This document shows, piece after piece, positions 11,001 to 23,356 of a stretch of DNA of 64,000 nt. A program made the translations under genes and the position numbers. The stretch covers positions 15,376,001 through 15,440,000 of the forward strand of contig JANTQA010000047.1 of NCBI GenBank assembly GCA_027625915.1, written 5' to 3'. Source of the DNA: Anaeramoeba flamelloides (lineage: Eukaryota > Metamonada > Anaeramoebidae). Positions within the stretch are counted from its first letter, which is position 1, and each line of letters starts with the position of its first letter. Below the pieces are notes generated by a model. The model did not search any database. It was not told the DNA's origin and saw only the letters and a program-made list of their open reading frames with translations.

Positions 11001-14000
11001 GAACCATAATAAATTTTTGGAATTCACTTTTCGGTTTCTATTCCTAATGTGTCCAAGATCAAGCATCAGCGATTTTCAAAATATTGAAATGTACTAATTC
11101 AACTCCGAGAGGGGGATAAAATTTTGAAAATTGCTGATGCTTGATCTTGGGCATATGAAGGGTATAGTTTTCAATGTGACAATTTTTAAAATAATGAGTG
11201 TATTTTTTTATTTTTAATTTTTCTAAAAAGTTAAAAAGAAGATGAAAAAAACCTTAAAAAGGGTCTATTCTGAACATAAAAAGGTATTAGTGTTTCATTC
11301 CAAAAAAATACAATTATCGAATTATTAATATCTTGATAATAAAATATGGTATTTTCAAGAGTCACAAATCAAATGAAAAATTCTATCAATATGTACTTTT
11401 AGAAAATTGACGTACTTTTTTTTTTTTTTTTTGTAAAATTATTTTTCAGGATTTAGCTTCAAATTGAAAATTAAATTAATTTATCAAGGGTTAGACTCTT
11501 ATTGAGTAAAATGGATACAAGTTTTCATTTTCTAATCATTCAAAATTGGTTTCTGTGATTTCTGTGATTACCGAAAAATCAAAATTTGAAAGAAAAAAGG
11601 TAGAATCTTATTTAATAATTTTAGAAAAAAATTGAGAAACTTAACAATCTTTTTAAATATCAGAATGAAATGGATTTTAAATTGGTTTTTAGTCTAACTA
11701 ACCTTTTAATGTTTTTGAAAATAACCCAACACACATAAAATTTAAATTTTTAAAAAGTAAGTGATTTTTGATCACAAAATTTACATTCCGGATAATTGTC
11801 AAACCTTTTCAATATTATCTCTGATTTGGATTTTAGTAACAAATTTTCACAAATTAAAGAGTCTTTATCAAAATTTTATTTTTTAACTTCTTGAACCCTT
11901 TCAGAATTAAAAAAAAAGAAAATTACAATTTATTTTTTTAAGATTTAACGATTTTCTTATAAACTGAAAAAATGTTTGTGGAAATGTTCGAAAATTTTTG
12001 ACTATTTGATTGAAAAGTCAAAGCGATGTCACTCAAAACAATTGCATAAAAAAACTTTCCAAATTACCTTTTTTGAAAATTTTTGATAAAATTATTTTTT
12101 TCTCGATCAAACCTTTTCTTAAATCCAAAAATTAAACAAACATTTAAAAAAAAAAATTTCCAATGAGAAATAAACCAAACCGAAAAAGATAAACAAAGAT
12201 AGGAAATGTTAAAAAAATACTTTAATAATGTTGATTATAAAACAGCTAATATAGTAACTGTTTGGGGACAGATTAAAGTGTAAATGCTTATCTTTTTAAA
12301 CATAATTATTTTTTCTTAAAAGTTAATGTTCTTATTATTATTCATTTAAAAATGTTAATTCTGAATCCAAAGATCATTTATGGATCAATTGTTAAGAAAA
12401 CAATTGATAATGTTGCATTTTTATTTGAATTAGAGAAAGATTTAACTTTTGCGAACGGAAATGGTGTTAATAGTAAACAGATCTTAACTCACATAATCCA
12501 AGATAATAACATCATCATTATTATTGTTGAAAACATTTAAAAAGAAATTCTTACTGTATTTATGATTTGATAAATGTGATGAGTCTTTTAAACAAAAACT
12601 GTTTTGCTAATGTTTATTTTGAAAAAAAAACAATTGATTTACAAATAAAAGTAACAAGAAAAAATTTTTTTATTAAAATTTTTTATTTGTTACTTTTTAT
12701 AATTGCTCTGGTTTACCAGCAGGTTTTTTTAGAGGTTATATAGTTGAAGGTTGATGATATTTTTTAAATTGTTGGGAAAAGAAATTTTTTTTCCAAAATG
12801 CATCAATCATTTCCTGAATGGCATATATTGAAATGAAATAAATTGGAATTTTTTTTTGGACTTTAAGTGTTTAACATTGTTGTGGATAAAATACTTTTTT
12901 TAAAACGAACTATTATTTATTTTCAGAATTCCACTCAAAACTAAAAAAAAAAAAATATTTCTAATAATTGAAATCATCAAAATAACAGTTTTATTATTAA
13001 ATTATTTAGAATAAACCCATATAGAGAATTTATTTGGTAACTGTATCAAATTTTTTTCTATGTGAAATTCATGAGAAATATTTATTTATTTATTGAGAGA
13101 AAAGAGTAATTAAAGAAAATTTATCAAAATAGAGAAAAAAAGAGAAGAAAAACAATTAATGAGAAATAAAATTTTATCTGAATTTTGTTGATTTTTGTGA
13201 TAAAAAAGTAACTATTATATTTTAAAAATCTTTTGTAAATAATTTTAAAATTAGTGTATTTCAATTTTTCAAAAAGAAATTAAAAAATAATTTTCAAATA
13301 CATTCCCCAAGCTTACAAAAATAAAAAAAAATATGAATATTAACAAAAATTGAAAAAATTTTAATCCAAAAGTAATTAAAAAATCTAAAAGAAGAAAAAA
13401 AAAAATTATTTGTGTCAAATTTTTGATAAGTGATGCTATTTGAATTTTTATTTTAATAATTTTTTTTTAGTACCATAAGTATTGTTGAATTCTTGCAAAG
13501 AACTTTAAAAAACTGTGAATTCAAAATTTTTAAAAATTCTAAAAATCATCTTTATCAATCACATTATTATTTATCTTTTTATTTATAGAAAAAATCAACA
13601 CCAAGAATCCAAGTCATTATTCCAGCAAAAGGAGGATCGTTTGGCTCTTATTTAATCGATCAACAATTTTTATCATTTTTATACAAATTCTTACAGAACG
13701 GCAATTTTGAAAATTCACCAGATTTTATCGAACTTTTTGAAAAATGGAAAAATGAGAAACATAAGACGGTAATGAAATATAAAAATGATCACAACACTAT
13801 TGGATTTAGAATTGATGGCACTTTGTATAAGAAAAAATCTTTAAGACAATTGATCAAAGATTGGAATAAGAATAAAGATTCTGACGACATCAAATATATT
13901 CGACAAAACAAACACAATGAAATCCGACTGAAAAAATGCTTTTTATATTCTCTTTTCAAGGATCCTGTGAATAAAGTAGTAGAAACATGCAATAGTGTTA

Positions 14001-14756
14001 TCGAAGAATATAAAACCAAATTAAAACATTTAAATACAATTTTAATGATTGGGAGCTATTCCAATTCAGAAATTCTCTTTAAAAAAATGAGAAAACATTT
14101 TAAAATTAATAATATATCAGTGGTTGTTGGTACACATCCCGGAAGATCCATTGTTATGGGCGCAGTAAGATACGGACTAACACCCCAAGTCATTAAATCT
14201 AGAACGTATGAATACAATTATGGATTGCGCTGGGATCCTAAATTTAATGAAAAAATACATAAAAAAATCAAAAGATATAAAATTCATAGTTCATATTTAT
14301 GTAAAGATGTTTATAAACCATTAATCAAAAAAAATGTTTCAATACCAGTTGACAAAGTAATTATTTTTTTTTCTTTTTTATGAAATATATTTATAATAAT
14401 AATAATATTCATTTCATTTTCGTTCATAAATAATATATTGCTATATAAATCATTTTTTAAATATTATTAATTAGGAAATAAGCTATGAAATGGGATCATT
14501 AGGACAAAATTTAAATCTTGAAATTTTCCGAACAAAAAAAAAATTACAAGATGGGAAAGTTTATTATATAGACGATGATGAATTTGAATACTTTGGAAGA
14601 GTTATAATTGAAAATATAAAAGCATCACGTGACAAGCCAGTCAAAATTATTACCAAATTTATTTTTGGTCAAACAACAATAACAGTAAAAGTGATAAATA
14701 CAGTAACCGATCAAAATTATAAGGATGCAATTGTATCATTTGAAAAAATTAATTAA
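8003..14756 (+). CDS. HSPA12-like Hsp70-family ATPase
   Basis: Exons 8003-8722, 13589-14356 and 14475-14756 join in phase 0 to give 589 residues; all junctions are GT..AG (GTAGGT and TTTATAG; GTAATT and AATTAG). The fold is the actin-like Hsp70 nucleotide-binding domain: phosphate-1 loop GIDFGTSRSG (residues 7-16), VTVPAIWSEKAK, IHEPEAAAL, phosphate-2 loop DAGSGTIDIT (from 216), PAKGGSFGS (252-260) and GRSIVMGAVRYGL near the end. The divergent C-terminus without a clear substrate-binding lid fits the HSPA12 subfamily, a poorly understood group of Hsp70-like proteins expanded in some protists. Oddities: the phosphate-2 loop has Ser where Gly is usual, and the adenosine motif reads IGSYSNSE (around 394-401) instead of GGF.xS. 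Intron 1 is 4866 bp and contains element O with A2 inside it, plus a small hairpin. The client and the activity are unknown. Confidence 0.85.
9233..10564. mobile_element. O: composite element in intron 1, interrupted by A2
   Basis: The ends are TA-CATCCAATTTATTC and GAATAAATTGGATG-TA, and the inverted arms (9233-9290 and about 10500-10564) are alike for about 60 bp with few mismatches. Between them, A2 (9516-10251) is flanked by two direct repeats of about 200 bp, 9301-9511 and 10252-10445, both starting TTAAATCAAAYAATTTTC. R1 itself contains a short hairpin at 9291-9363. Confidence 0.6.
9516..10251. mobile_element. A2: TTAA-flanked element of family A
   Basis: TTAA stands at 9512-9515 and 10252-10255. 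Much of its length matches A1, including TGTGAAATTGCACTT near its left end and the region around 9790-10200. It lacks the nested F element seen in A1. Confidence 0.6.
11053..11150. repeat. 30 bp inverted repeat (hairpin) in intron 1
   Basis: The arms 11053-11082 and 11121-11150 are reverse complements with one mismatch, and the core is CCAAGATCAAGCATCAGC. The 38-base loop is less AT-rich than its surroundings. It may be a tiny MITE remnant or a structured intronic RNA; I saw no second copy. Confidence 0.7.
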
Positions 14757-17700
14757 AACTCAAAAAATCTGGAAAATCCACAAAGTCATAAAAATATATT
14801 TGTATTTTTTCTTTTATTTTTCTTAAACAAATTCCATTAGAATGGAATCTCAAGTTTCTTTTGGGGGAAATCATCATATAAAGAGGCTACATGAAAAGAA
14901 GGCCATATAAGTTACTTGTTAGTATTATTGTGTAAATAGAGATTTATAGGATAGCTTGGGAATAAAAAGAAAAGCAAGATCCTTGACCAAATTTCAAAAA
15001 AAATGCACGTGAATTAACTTTATTAAACAACTGTACTTCACTATATGTTGCTGATAATAATAATAATAAGAATAATAATAATAATAATTTTGAGTGTTCT
15101 TAAAAATAACTAGAATTGGTTTTAATAGTTTTCCCCATTGCTTTTGCATACTATTATTTTTAATTTTTTTTTGTTGTTTTTATTGAATATTGTTTTTTTT
15201 TTTTTTTATTTACATGATTTTTTTATTTTATCATCGAATTGTTTTTTTTTTTTTTTCGATAAACTTTTAAATTTGAAACGAATCGAAAAAAAAAAACAAT
15301 TGTTAAAACTTTAAATAATACATTACAATTTTTTAAGTACAAATTATGAAATTTAAATATATTTTATTCTATTTGGTTATTGTGATTGAAAAAAAAGAAA
15401 AGTTTCAGTTCAACTAAAAAGAATTCAGAAAATCAGATTATGCTGAATATAATTATGCTATCTTAATTTTAATTTTGAAAAGAATAAATCTAAAATCTTT
15501 TTACTTTTCAATTTTAGAAAATATCATTTCAATAGTAAAATTTAAATTGAATCCCAATAATTTATTTTTCAATGGATTCTCAATATTTGGAGTTACCAGA
15601 GAAAACAAATATTAAAAAACAAAAGTCTATTTTGCCGAATGGGAAACAATGAAAAGAAGAAAAAAAATGAGAAAACTTAATGTTAAATATTTCAATCATT
15701 GAATAAAAAAATAATCAAAATAAATAAAAAAAGTCCAACTTTACTTTTTTTTCTTTTCTCAAATTAATTGATTCTTCTGGTTATTCGGAATTAAAGGTAA
15801 TTGAATCAGAAAATTTTTTTATACTTTTCAGAGAAAATTCAACAAAATACTCGTTATAAATTAACCTCAATTCAGGAACAAAATAAATTTGAGAAATTAT
15901 AAAGATCTACAAAACTTTCAAATTTCAAAAAGTTTTCAGAAGTCAAGTAAAAAAATTAATTTTTACATGAAAAGAAAATATTTATTGTCATTCTTACAAC
16001 AAACATGCTAAAGTTTGGCAGGACAAACCAAACTTTGAAAAAATAAAACAACATAAAAATAAGATCTTGAAAGATCTATCTTCTAAAAGTTCGAGAGAAT
16101 TTAGAAAAATATTTTCACTATTTTGTGAATAAGCAAATCCCCGTCTCTAAATTTTGATAATTTTTTTTATTTTTATTTTCCATCATCCAATTCAACTTAT
16201 TTGTACTTTTATTAACTGTAAATTTATTATTTAAGAACTATTCTGGAAAACCTTAAAATTGAAAGTTATGGTGAATTAGATCATTTTAGTTTATTGAAAT
16301 TGGAATTAAATAATTTTCTCGTAAGAGTTTTAATGGGCTTCAAATATCAATATTTCAGCAATGTCGAAAAATAACTTTTTTTAACTTAAAACTATTATTT
16401 ATTCTAAAGAACAATTAACCACTTTTTTTGGGAAAAGACTAAGAAGATTTGATTTGAGTGTATACACTAAGTCTTGGATCTTGGAAAAAAGAAAAATGGT
16501 TTATTGGTTAACAATTAAATTTAAAAATTTAACCTCTCTGAGTACATTTATTTATAGAATTTTAATTTTCATTGATATAGGAAAAAAAGAATTAAAATAG
16601 TTTAAAAATAAACAATTTGAATAAAAAAAGGGTTATTTTTGTTATTTTGTTGATGAAGACAGTATTAAACTATAAAAATGAAAATTTTGAATTGTACAAA
16701 TTAACAGATAAAATTCAAAATCAACATTATTTGAGTAACATATTAAATGATTGAAAATCAACTATTAATAATTTTTTGGGTGTTACTGTCTACTCAAATC
16801 ATTTTATTGTGAATTACATATACTTTTTAAAATTTTCAAAAATATTAAAATATAATCAAAATTTTACTTTTCAATTAAATAAAAAATCCAAAATAAATTC
16901 CGAGTAAGAACATAAAATCCCTTTTTTATTAATTTAATTTTTCATTATTTTTTTTTTGTTTTTCTTGATCATCAATTTAAGGTACATATCTAATACAGGA
17001 TAATCTCTTCTTTCTTCAGGGATCTTAAACCTTAAGTGAATTACTTTCCCCATATATGTTTTTTAAAGTCTTGGAGAGGTACAAGGGATAAAAAATAATT
17101 ATGAAAATTGATAAACTTTATCTTATTAGATCCCAAACAAACTGAACTTGTTCCTGATCAAACCCTAAGAAAACTGAAGTTGAACTGATTAGATCTTAGG
17201 CAAACAAAACTAAACACAAACTGAAACGAAGAAACCAAACTGAATTAAATCGAATTGACTTTTTTATATCATCTCTCTAGACTGTTTTTGGACTAGGGAA
17301 GATTATCAAGTTGGTACCTTGTAGCGGGATTGTGTTAAAACAAAGTTTGGGAAACTTGCAAAAAAAAAAAAAAAACAACTCAAATTTGGAAAACCAATTC
17401 TTATTCTTAAAACCTCAGCACTTGATAAAGGGTAAACCGATCTATAAAGTTCTAATTGAAAACTTAATAAAGCAACATATTTCATTTGGTCAGAATTGTT
17501 CAAATATTTAGATCTCTTTTTTAAAACAAATTATGGTGGCGATCCAAAAAAAGTCGACACAAAAGAAAACAACCTCAAACACACTCAGCACTCGAGATGT
17601 AAAATTAACTTTTCAATCAAGTTTTTCTTTTTTTTTTTTATTTTTTTAATCTCTTTATTCCATTTATTATTTTTCTTTCTCTTTTTCTTGCTTTTCTTTA

Positions 17701-18299
17701 AAAATAAAATTTTTTTCTTTTCATTTTTTAAAGAAAAGTTATCCAATTAGTTATAATCTTAGCCTACATTATAGCTAGAATAAAAAAATCTAAATAAATT
17801 TAGAGTTTTAGGAAGTGTCGTCAAGTGCCGTAGAGTACCCTAGAGCACCTAACGGCGCTTTTCCAAAATTCAACAGCTTAGAGTAAATTTCATGATTTTA
17901 CTCAATTATTTTAAATTATGGAAAAGCTAACAGCAGTTTTTTTCACTTTTGTTTTTTGTTTCGAAAATCTATTGATTTTCTAATCAAAACAAAAATAAAA
18001 AAAAACCTAACCTCAAAAGGAAAGTAATTTTGTTGAATCACCTCTCTTTAACAATTAAAAAGAAGAAAAAACATGCAAAAAAATTGAATTTTTTGAATAT
18101 TTATTAATTTTTTTTTTAATTGATTTTTGAATATGATAAAATTTATTTTTAAAAAATCTTTATTCTTCAAATAATAATAGTTGAGATTAATGATTAAAAT
18201 AAATAGATTTATATCTTCGATAATAAATATAAAGATATTTAAAGAAGAAGAAAAAGTAAGGAAAAAATTATAATTTTTCTCTGCTATTGTTTAATTCTA
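14757..18299. other. Intergenic region, no gene recognised
   Basis: Contains an AAT-type triplet run (15056-15088), a short hairpin at 15237-15301 and, near 16999-17037, a stretch like the right end of foldback element I (CAGGGATC..TAAACCTTAAG). Between 17130 and 17260 there are loose repeats of AAACTGAA. Open frames at 17311-17511 and 17496-17750 lack ATG starts and known motifs. A slightly GC-richer patch at 17806-17870 stays unexplained. Confidence 0.45.
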
Positions 18300-21200
18300 T
18301 TATTTTTTTTTTGGTGGTGGTTTTGGAATCCCAGATTCTATTTTTATGATAATAATAAAGTAAAAATAAAAAGCAAAAAAACAAAAAAAAAAGAATAAAT
18401 ATTAAATATTATATACCAAATAAATAAAATTATTTATAAACACAATTATTGTTACCTCCTTCAAAAAAGATATCACGATCATAATCATTATCAAAATACT
18501 CTTCTGTTGGTGGTGGGAGTGGTGGTTCTATTTTTAATACAGGTATCACAGAATAAAAAATGAAAAAAGAATTGATATATTTATATATAAAAATATATAT
18601 GTATGTATATATTATAAATAAAAAATAAATAATTTGATTTTTTGTTTTTATCAGTTAGTTATTTTCGTTAAAAAGAAATTACTTGGAACATTTGGATCAT
18701 CTTCTGATTCATCTTCACTTTCAGAAGTTATGGTTTCGGTATCAGAGCCAGAAAATTCAAATTCTTGATTTTCGAGTGAAGATTCTATAAGATAAAAGAT
18801 AGTAAACAATAAATAAATAAATAAATAGAAATAAAAATCATATTATTTTCAAAATAAAGAAAAAAGAGAAAGCGAAATAAAAAAATCAATCTTAAAATGA
18901 AGATAAATATAATCGAAAAATTTTGAACACACCCCGAATTGTTTTTTATACTACTTAAAATAGATTTAAAAGACTATTTGGACGGATTTTTTTGTTTCTT
19001 CGAAATAGCCAAAACGGCTTTGAAATTGTTCTAAAGATCTAAATAATTAATTTTTTGAATTTTTTTTACAGCTATTTTAAAAAAGTGTTTGTAATTTTGT
19101 TTTTTTTTATGATTTTGTAAGAATTAAAACTTTTTTAGATTTTTCTGTTATAATAAAGAGAAAATTTTTTTTTAAAAAAAGTACTTTTCTTCAGACTCCA
19201 GCCTCAACACCACATTTAAAGGTTGGACACTCAATATTATTACAATAGAATAACTTTCAAAAAGTTTTAATTCTGAAAAATTTTTTACGTTTTTAAAATA
19301 GAAAAGATCATAAAAGATTTAATTCAAAAAGTCCTCACATTTTTAAAACGGATGTATCCGAATTTTTTTTTTTATTCATTTTTAATGATCAAGGTTATCT
19401 TTAAAATTAGGAAGAGTTTTTTATTTTTATTTTTCTTTTTTCATAAATAATTACTTATCTCTTTATCAGCCAAAAAACTTGTTATGAATACTAAAAAAAT
19501 TTAAGTTTTTGTTTTCTCTTCGTTAAAGAAGTAACAATAAGCTATTTCCAAAAAATGAGGGGAAATTTTATTTTAAAATACCCTTATTGAACTTAAGGGA
19601 CGAGTCATTACGGCGAAAAATACTTTTCTAAAATGGAAAAAAAAATTTTTTGTATTTTTTATTAGAGTGCCCCAATAACAATCAATTAAAAACCAACGAA
19701 CAATAATGTAGAATCTATCTTCAAAAATCAACAAAAAAAAAAGAGGACATTTTTAAGAAAAGCACCGAAGAGAGATACCCAATTTCCAATTTGAATGGTT
19801 ATGAATTAAAATTTTGAATACAACTGTGTTAGTTTCGAAGTGTCTCTCTTTTGAGCTTTTTTAAATCTCGAAGATTTTTTTTTTTCATTTTTTTCCTTTT
19901 TTCTTTTTAATTTTTTGCTTTTGCTTTTTCGCCAGAAAGATAATTTGGGTTTGTCTTGCTCTGAATAATCATGAAATCTATGATTTTACACTTAAATTTC
20001 CTTTGAGGAAATATAAGTAAAAGGATATTTAGAGTGTAATTTACACTTCTTTAATAATAATAAATTTACTTTTTTCTTGCAATGGAAGATGAATACACTG
20101 AAAGTTAATTTGTCAATCAAAATAATATATTAACTGAATGTAAAAATATTTCAAACATATATTTTAAATGTAAATGTAGATTTGTTACATTTATATGATC
20201 AAGATCAAAATAGTTTTAAATGATGGTAAAAATTTGATTGTTTTTTTTTTTTTTTGGGCCAAGCTCAAGTTTTTGGTAACATTTTTCAAACGAATTAGAT
20301 TTTCTGTTAATAAATTGGTCCAAAATTTCATTTTATATTCTAAAAAAATATTTTGAGTAAAAGTATTTTTGAATACCAATTACCAGAAATAACTGAAATC
20401 ACAGAAATCACAGAAATAGCAAAATTATTCCTTCTCAAAGATAATCTAACCGATTTTAGTTTTTGTAAGACGAAATGAAATTTTTGTTCAAATTATTTTT
20501 TATTGTGTATTTATCAACACTTAAATTTTTCTTAGTCTCAAAATTAAAAGAATTTTTTACATAATTTCCAATAGAAGTGTATCTTTTGATATAAATATTA
20601 AGGGACTAGTCTCTATTATTTTTTTTTGACCAATTTCAAAATAAAGATTCCTTAGCTCGAAATAAGTTTAATATGAAAATAAACAGAGGTTTTTCAAATC
20701 TAAGTAATTGGCAAAAAAATTACTCAATCTCTATAAAATTTATGTAAAAAAATTTAATAGAGATTAGTCCCTTAAACAAGATTCAATAAATAATCTGAGT
20801 TGAGGCTGGGTGAGATGGGGAAAAAAAAAAAAACTGATTCATTTATTTACATTCCTCAGCAAGCACTAGCAAGTATTAATGAAAAAAAAAGGAAAAATAT
20901 AGAAAAAAGAGAATAAAACATTTTACGTTGTAACAATTTTGATTTGTTGCGTATTTGGTCGATTTGTTGTTGGCTTTTTTTTAATGAAGCTCTTCTTGTT
21001 CTTTTTTTTGGTTTTTGTTTTTCTTGGTTCTGTGTTCCTTCAATTAATTTTAATTCAACTTTCCTACTTTCGATTGTTTCTAATAAGCGTTTGGAAATAG
21101 CTGCTTTTTTTTTAAGAATTGTATTGATAAGCTTTTCTTTTTTAATCATGATTTCGTGTGTATAAGGATGTGACGTCAATAAGGTTCTTATTTGGACAAG

Positions 21201-21894
21201 ATACTCTGACAGATCCATATTTGGAAGTTTTATTTTCTCTTCCAAAGTATTCCTCAATTCAATTGCTTGATAGAAGTGGTCATCTAAAAAGGGTTGGTTA
21301 TTTTCAAAGGATTCCCTAAATTTACTTTTAATCATGCTTTGTTGTGTTTTAATCTTTTTTAGTAAAGCTTCACTTACTTCAGTAAGGATATCTTTCGCAA
21401 CTTTTGAGTTTGTGAAAGGTTAATTTTCAGATTATGGAGATTTATGTTAAAAAATAATAAGAAGAGAAGAAGGAAACAAGAGTTGAAATGGAATTGAATC
21501 GAATTGGCCTTTTGGTTTCAATCTTTTGGAATTTCTTGAAATGGAAAAAAATCCAAAAAAATAAAAAGAAAAATAAAAAGAAAAATAAAAAGAAAAAGAA
21601 AAAGAAAAAGAAAAAAAGGGATCAAAAGTTAAAAATTATTTCAAAAACACTAATTCACATACTAACAGATGGTGGTGCTTTTGGTAATGTTAAGTCTTGG
21701 ACATAATTACTGGGGAAAAATCCTTTTTGTGAATCTAAAGATCCTTCCCACCAGCCATCACTATTACGGGAGATAATCTTTATACGATCTTCACTATGGA
21801 AATTTAACATTCCAGTTTCTTCTGTTTGATAGTCGTACAAAGCTTTTGCAATGTTCTTATATTCCTTAAAGGCCTTTTTTTTTTGTTTGCTCAT
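18300..21894 (-). CDS. SH3 domain, coiled-coil, proline-rich tail protein
   Basis: Likely an adaptor protein. Best model, minus strand: exons 21663-21894, 20927-21400, 18683-18784, 18456-18527 and 18300-18337. All junctions are phase 1, and the sum of 918 nt gives 305 residues. The N-terminus is an SH3 domain (about residues 15-67) with ALYDY (18-22), the GWW pair (48-49) and FFPSNYV (59-65), the usual polyproline-binding residues. Next comes a charged helical region (about 78-235), then an acidic stretch (TSESEDESEDDPN) and a proline-rich tail (PPLPPPTEE, GIPKPPPKKK) that could itself bind SH3 domains. The first two exons are solid. The last three have good T-rich acceptors and fitting phases, but joining them to exon 2 across 2.1 kb is inference. 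That intron holds elements A4 and H1. The alternative terminal exon at 20843-20865 would end the protein at 242 residues. Confidence 0.65.
19597..19885 (-). mobile_element. A4: partial inverted copy of family A
   Basis: It starts TTAA-GGGACGAGTCATTAC, matching the right end of A1 in reverse complement, then shares CAATTAAAAACCAAC and the GCACC..AGAGA region with A1 and A2. The far end is not recognisable. It lies in the long intron of the SH3 gene. Confidence 0.5.
20602..20771. mobile_element. H1: 170 bp MITE, TTAA duplication
   Basis: TTAA-GGGACTAGTCTCTATTA at the left is mirrored by AATAGAGATTAGTCCC-TTAA at the right. A second copy (H2) is at 28589-28756. The terminal GGG next to TTAA recalls family A. 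Confidence 0.8.
20843..20865 (-). other. Possible alternative last exon of the SH3 gene
   Basis: Behind exon 2 (donor at 20926) comes a 61-base intron with a very good T-rich acceptor ending CTTGCTAG. The following coding piece reads LLAEECK and stops at 20843-20845. A GTAAAT donor follows after 15 bases; splicing onward from there to 18784 would create an immediate stop. Either way, including it truncates the protein. Without the splice, exon 2 would run on into a spurious hydrophobic tail, which is simply the translated intron. Confidence 0.45.
21554..21617. repeat. AAAAAG-type purine repeat in SH3 intron 1
   Basis: Tandem A4-5G units. On the transcribed minus strand this is a pyrimidine tract inside the 262-base first intron (21401-21662). 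Confidence 0.85.
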
Positions 21895-22467
21895 TTAAAA
21901 AAAAAAACAAAAATGGATCCTGATTTGGAAAAAATGAATTTATTTTTTGTTTTAACTTGAAGGGAGGAAATTAATTTCGTCTAGTTCCCTGTTAGATTTA
22001 ATTGAGTTTTCTGTTTTGAAATTTTATTATAGAAACATAATTTTCTTTATCATTGACCAATGTTAAGCTAAAAAATAAGTCTTGATTTCGAATAATATCT
22101 AAAAAGTAATTCTTGAGTTGTTTATTATTTTTGTTTATAGTGCTTAACTCTTTCAAAAAAACTTTTCAATTTACTTTTCAAAGGACTGAAGACTCAGAAA
22201 AATGAATTTATTTTTTTCTCTATATTTAAATATGTTAGATAATAACACTGCTAATGAAACTTTTCATGGTTTTTTTAAAAATAAATACTATGTTACTTCG
22301 TTGTTAAGAATTTTATATTAATGTTTCCACAAGTTTAGGAAATCATAATATTTATTTCTTACAATTAGGAGGAAATAAAGGTGATAATAGTAATCCTGAT
22401 ATTATAAAGATTACTGCCGTTTTAAACGTATTTTAAATAATTATTGGACTCAGTTTGGTTTTAATTA

Positions 22468-22717
22468 TGATTATTTTCGAATTAAAAAATGAAAATTTTT
22501 AGTTCAGATTCCAATATTTTTCTAGTTTATAAGTTGAAGAAAATCCAAAGATCTTTACAATATCCTTTGGAAATTATATTTTTAGACATTTAATTGAAAC
22601 TTCCTCGCTAAACTCGAAGATAAATTTTTACTCAACTAATTAAATTGTAACAGTTTTAATTAATAATATTTTGGAACTTGAAATAAAAATTTTCATTTTT
22701 TAATTGGAAAATAACAG
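22468..22717. mobile_element. F2: 250 bp MITE
   Basis: Same family as F1. It ends ATTGGAAAATAACAG-TA and starts TA-TGATTATTTTCGAATT. The two copies align over nearly their whole length. Confidence 0.65.
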
Positions 22718-22965
22718 TATAAAATTGTCTTTGTGAAATAGAAAATTCAATTGTAATAAGAATAGAAGATAAAAATTTCAATTCTTATTATCACCTTAAG
22801 AAAAAAATATTTTATGTCAGAAATGAAATGAAAAAATTGAATTTACAAAGAAATCAGAGAAATTTAAAAGTGTTTTTCCATCATTACTTTTAAATTGCTT
22901 GAATCTGTGGTTTTTCGATTTACGGAAATTGAAGATCTACATAAATGAACAATATTTGATTAAAG

Positions 22966-23270
22966 TACCGAAAAAAATACCTTACCTGAAAATATTCCAT
23001 GAAACAATTTTTAAACAATAATTTAAGAAAAATAGTTGTTTAATTGCAGAATAATTTCTTTTTTTTAAAGAATCAAACTTTGAAAATTACAACACCTGCT
23101 TATTGTCAGATTCTAAATTGAATTAAACTTCTTCAACATCCTATTTAATCAATCAAAAAACAAGAACGAAAATACTATTTCACAAATTCATGACAACCCC
23201 CCCTTAAAACTTGATTTTTGTTTTTTTTTCAAAAAATGTAGATCTACTTGGTTATCAAACAAATAAATGA
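22966..23270. mobile_element. C2: decayed relative of element C1
   Basis: Begins CCGAAAAAAATACC like the C1 terminus and shares the internal AATCAATCAAAAAACAAGAA and nearby segments with 43341-43819. The right end is not recognisable and may have been displaced by the TC microsatellite that follows. Confidence 0.45.
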
Positions 23271-23274
23271 ATAA

Positions 23275-23276
<2 letters not shown>

Positions 23277-23353
<77 letters not shown>
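23277..23353. repeat. (TC)n microsatellite
   Basis: A perfect TC dinucleotide run of 77 bases, by far the purest simple repeat in the window and the only one not made of A and T alone. Confidence 0.97.

Positions 23354-23356
<3 letters not shown>

Noticed and set aside
17311-17750. Two overlapping plus-strand frames, and a TGGTGGCGATCC string recalling a retroelement primer site
   Set aside because: No ATG starts and no known motif; no flanking long repeats or coding domains of a retroelement were found, so a 12-base likeness is not evidence.
17806-17870. GC-richer patch considered as a tRNA or other RNA gene
   Set aside because: No B-box-like GGTTCGA motif and no cloverleaf pairing that I could find.
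20856-20926. C-terminal membrane helix on the SH3 protein
   Set aside because: The hydrophobic stretch is the translation of a 61-base T-rich intron with proper donor and acceptor; it is not protein.
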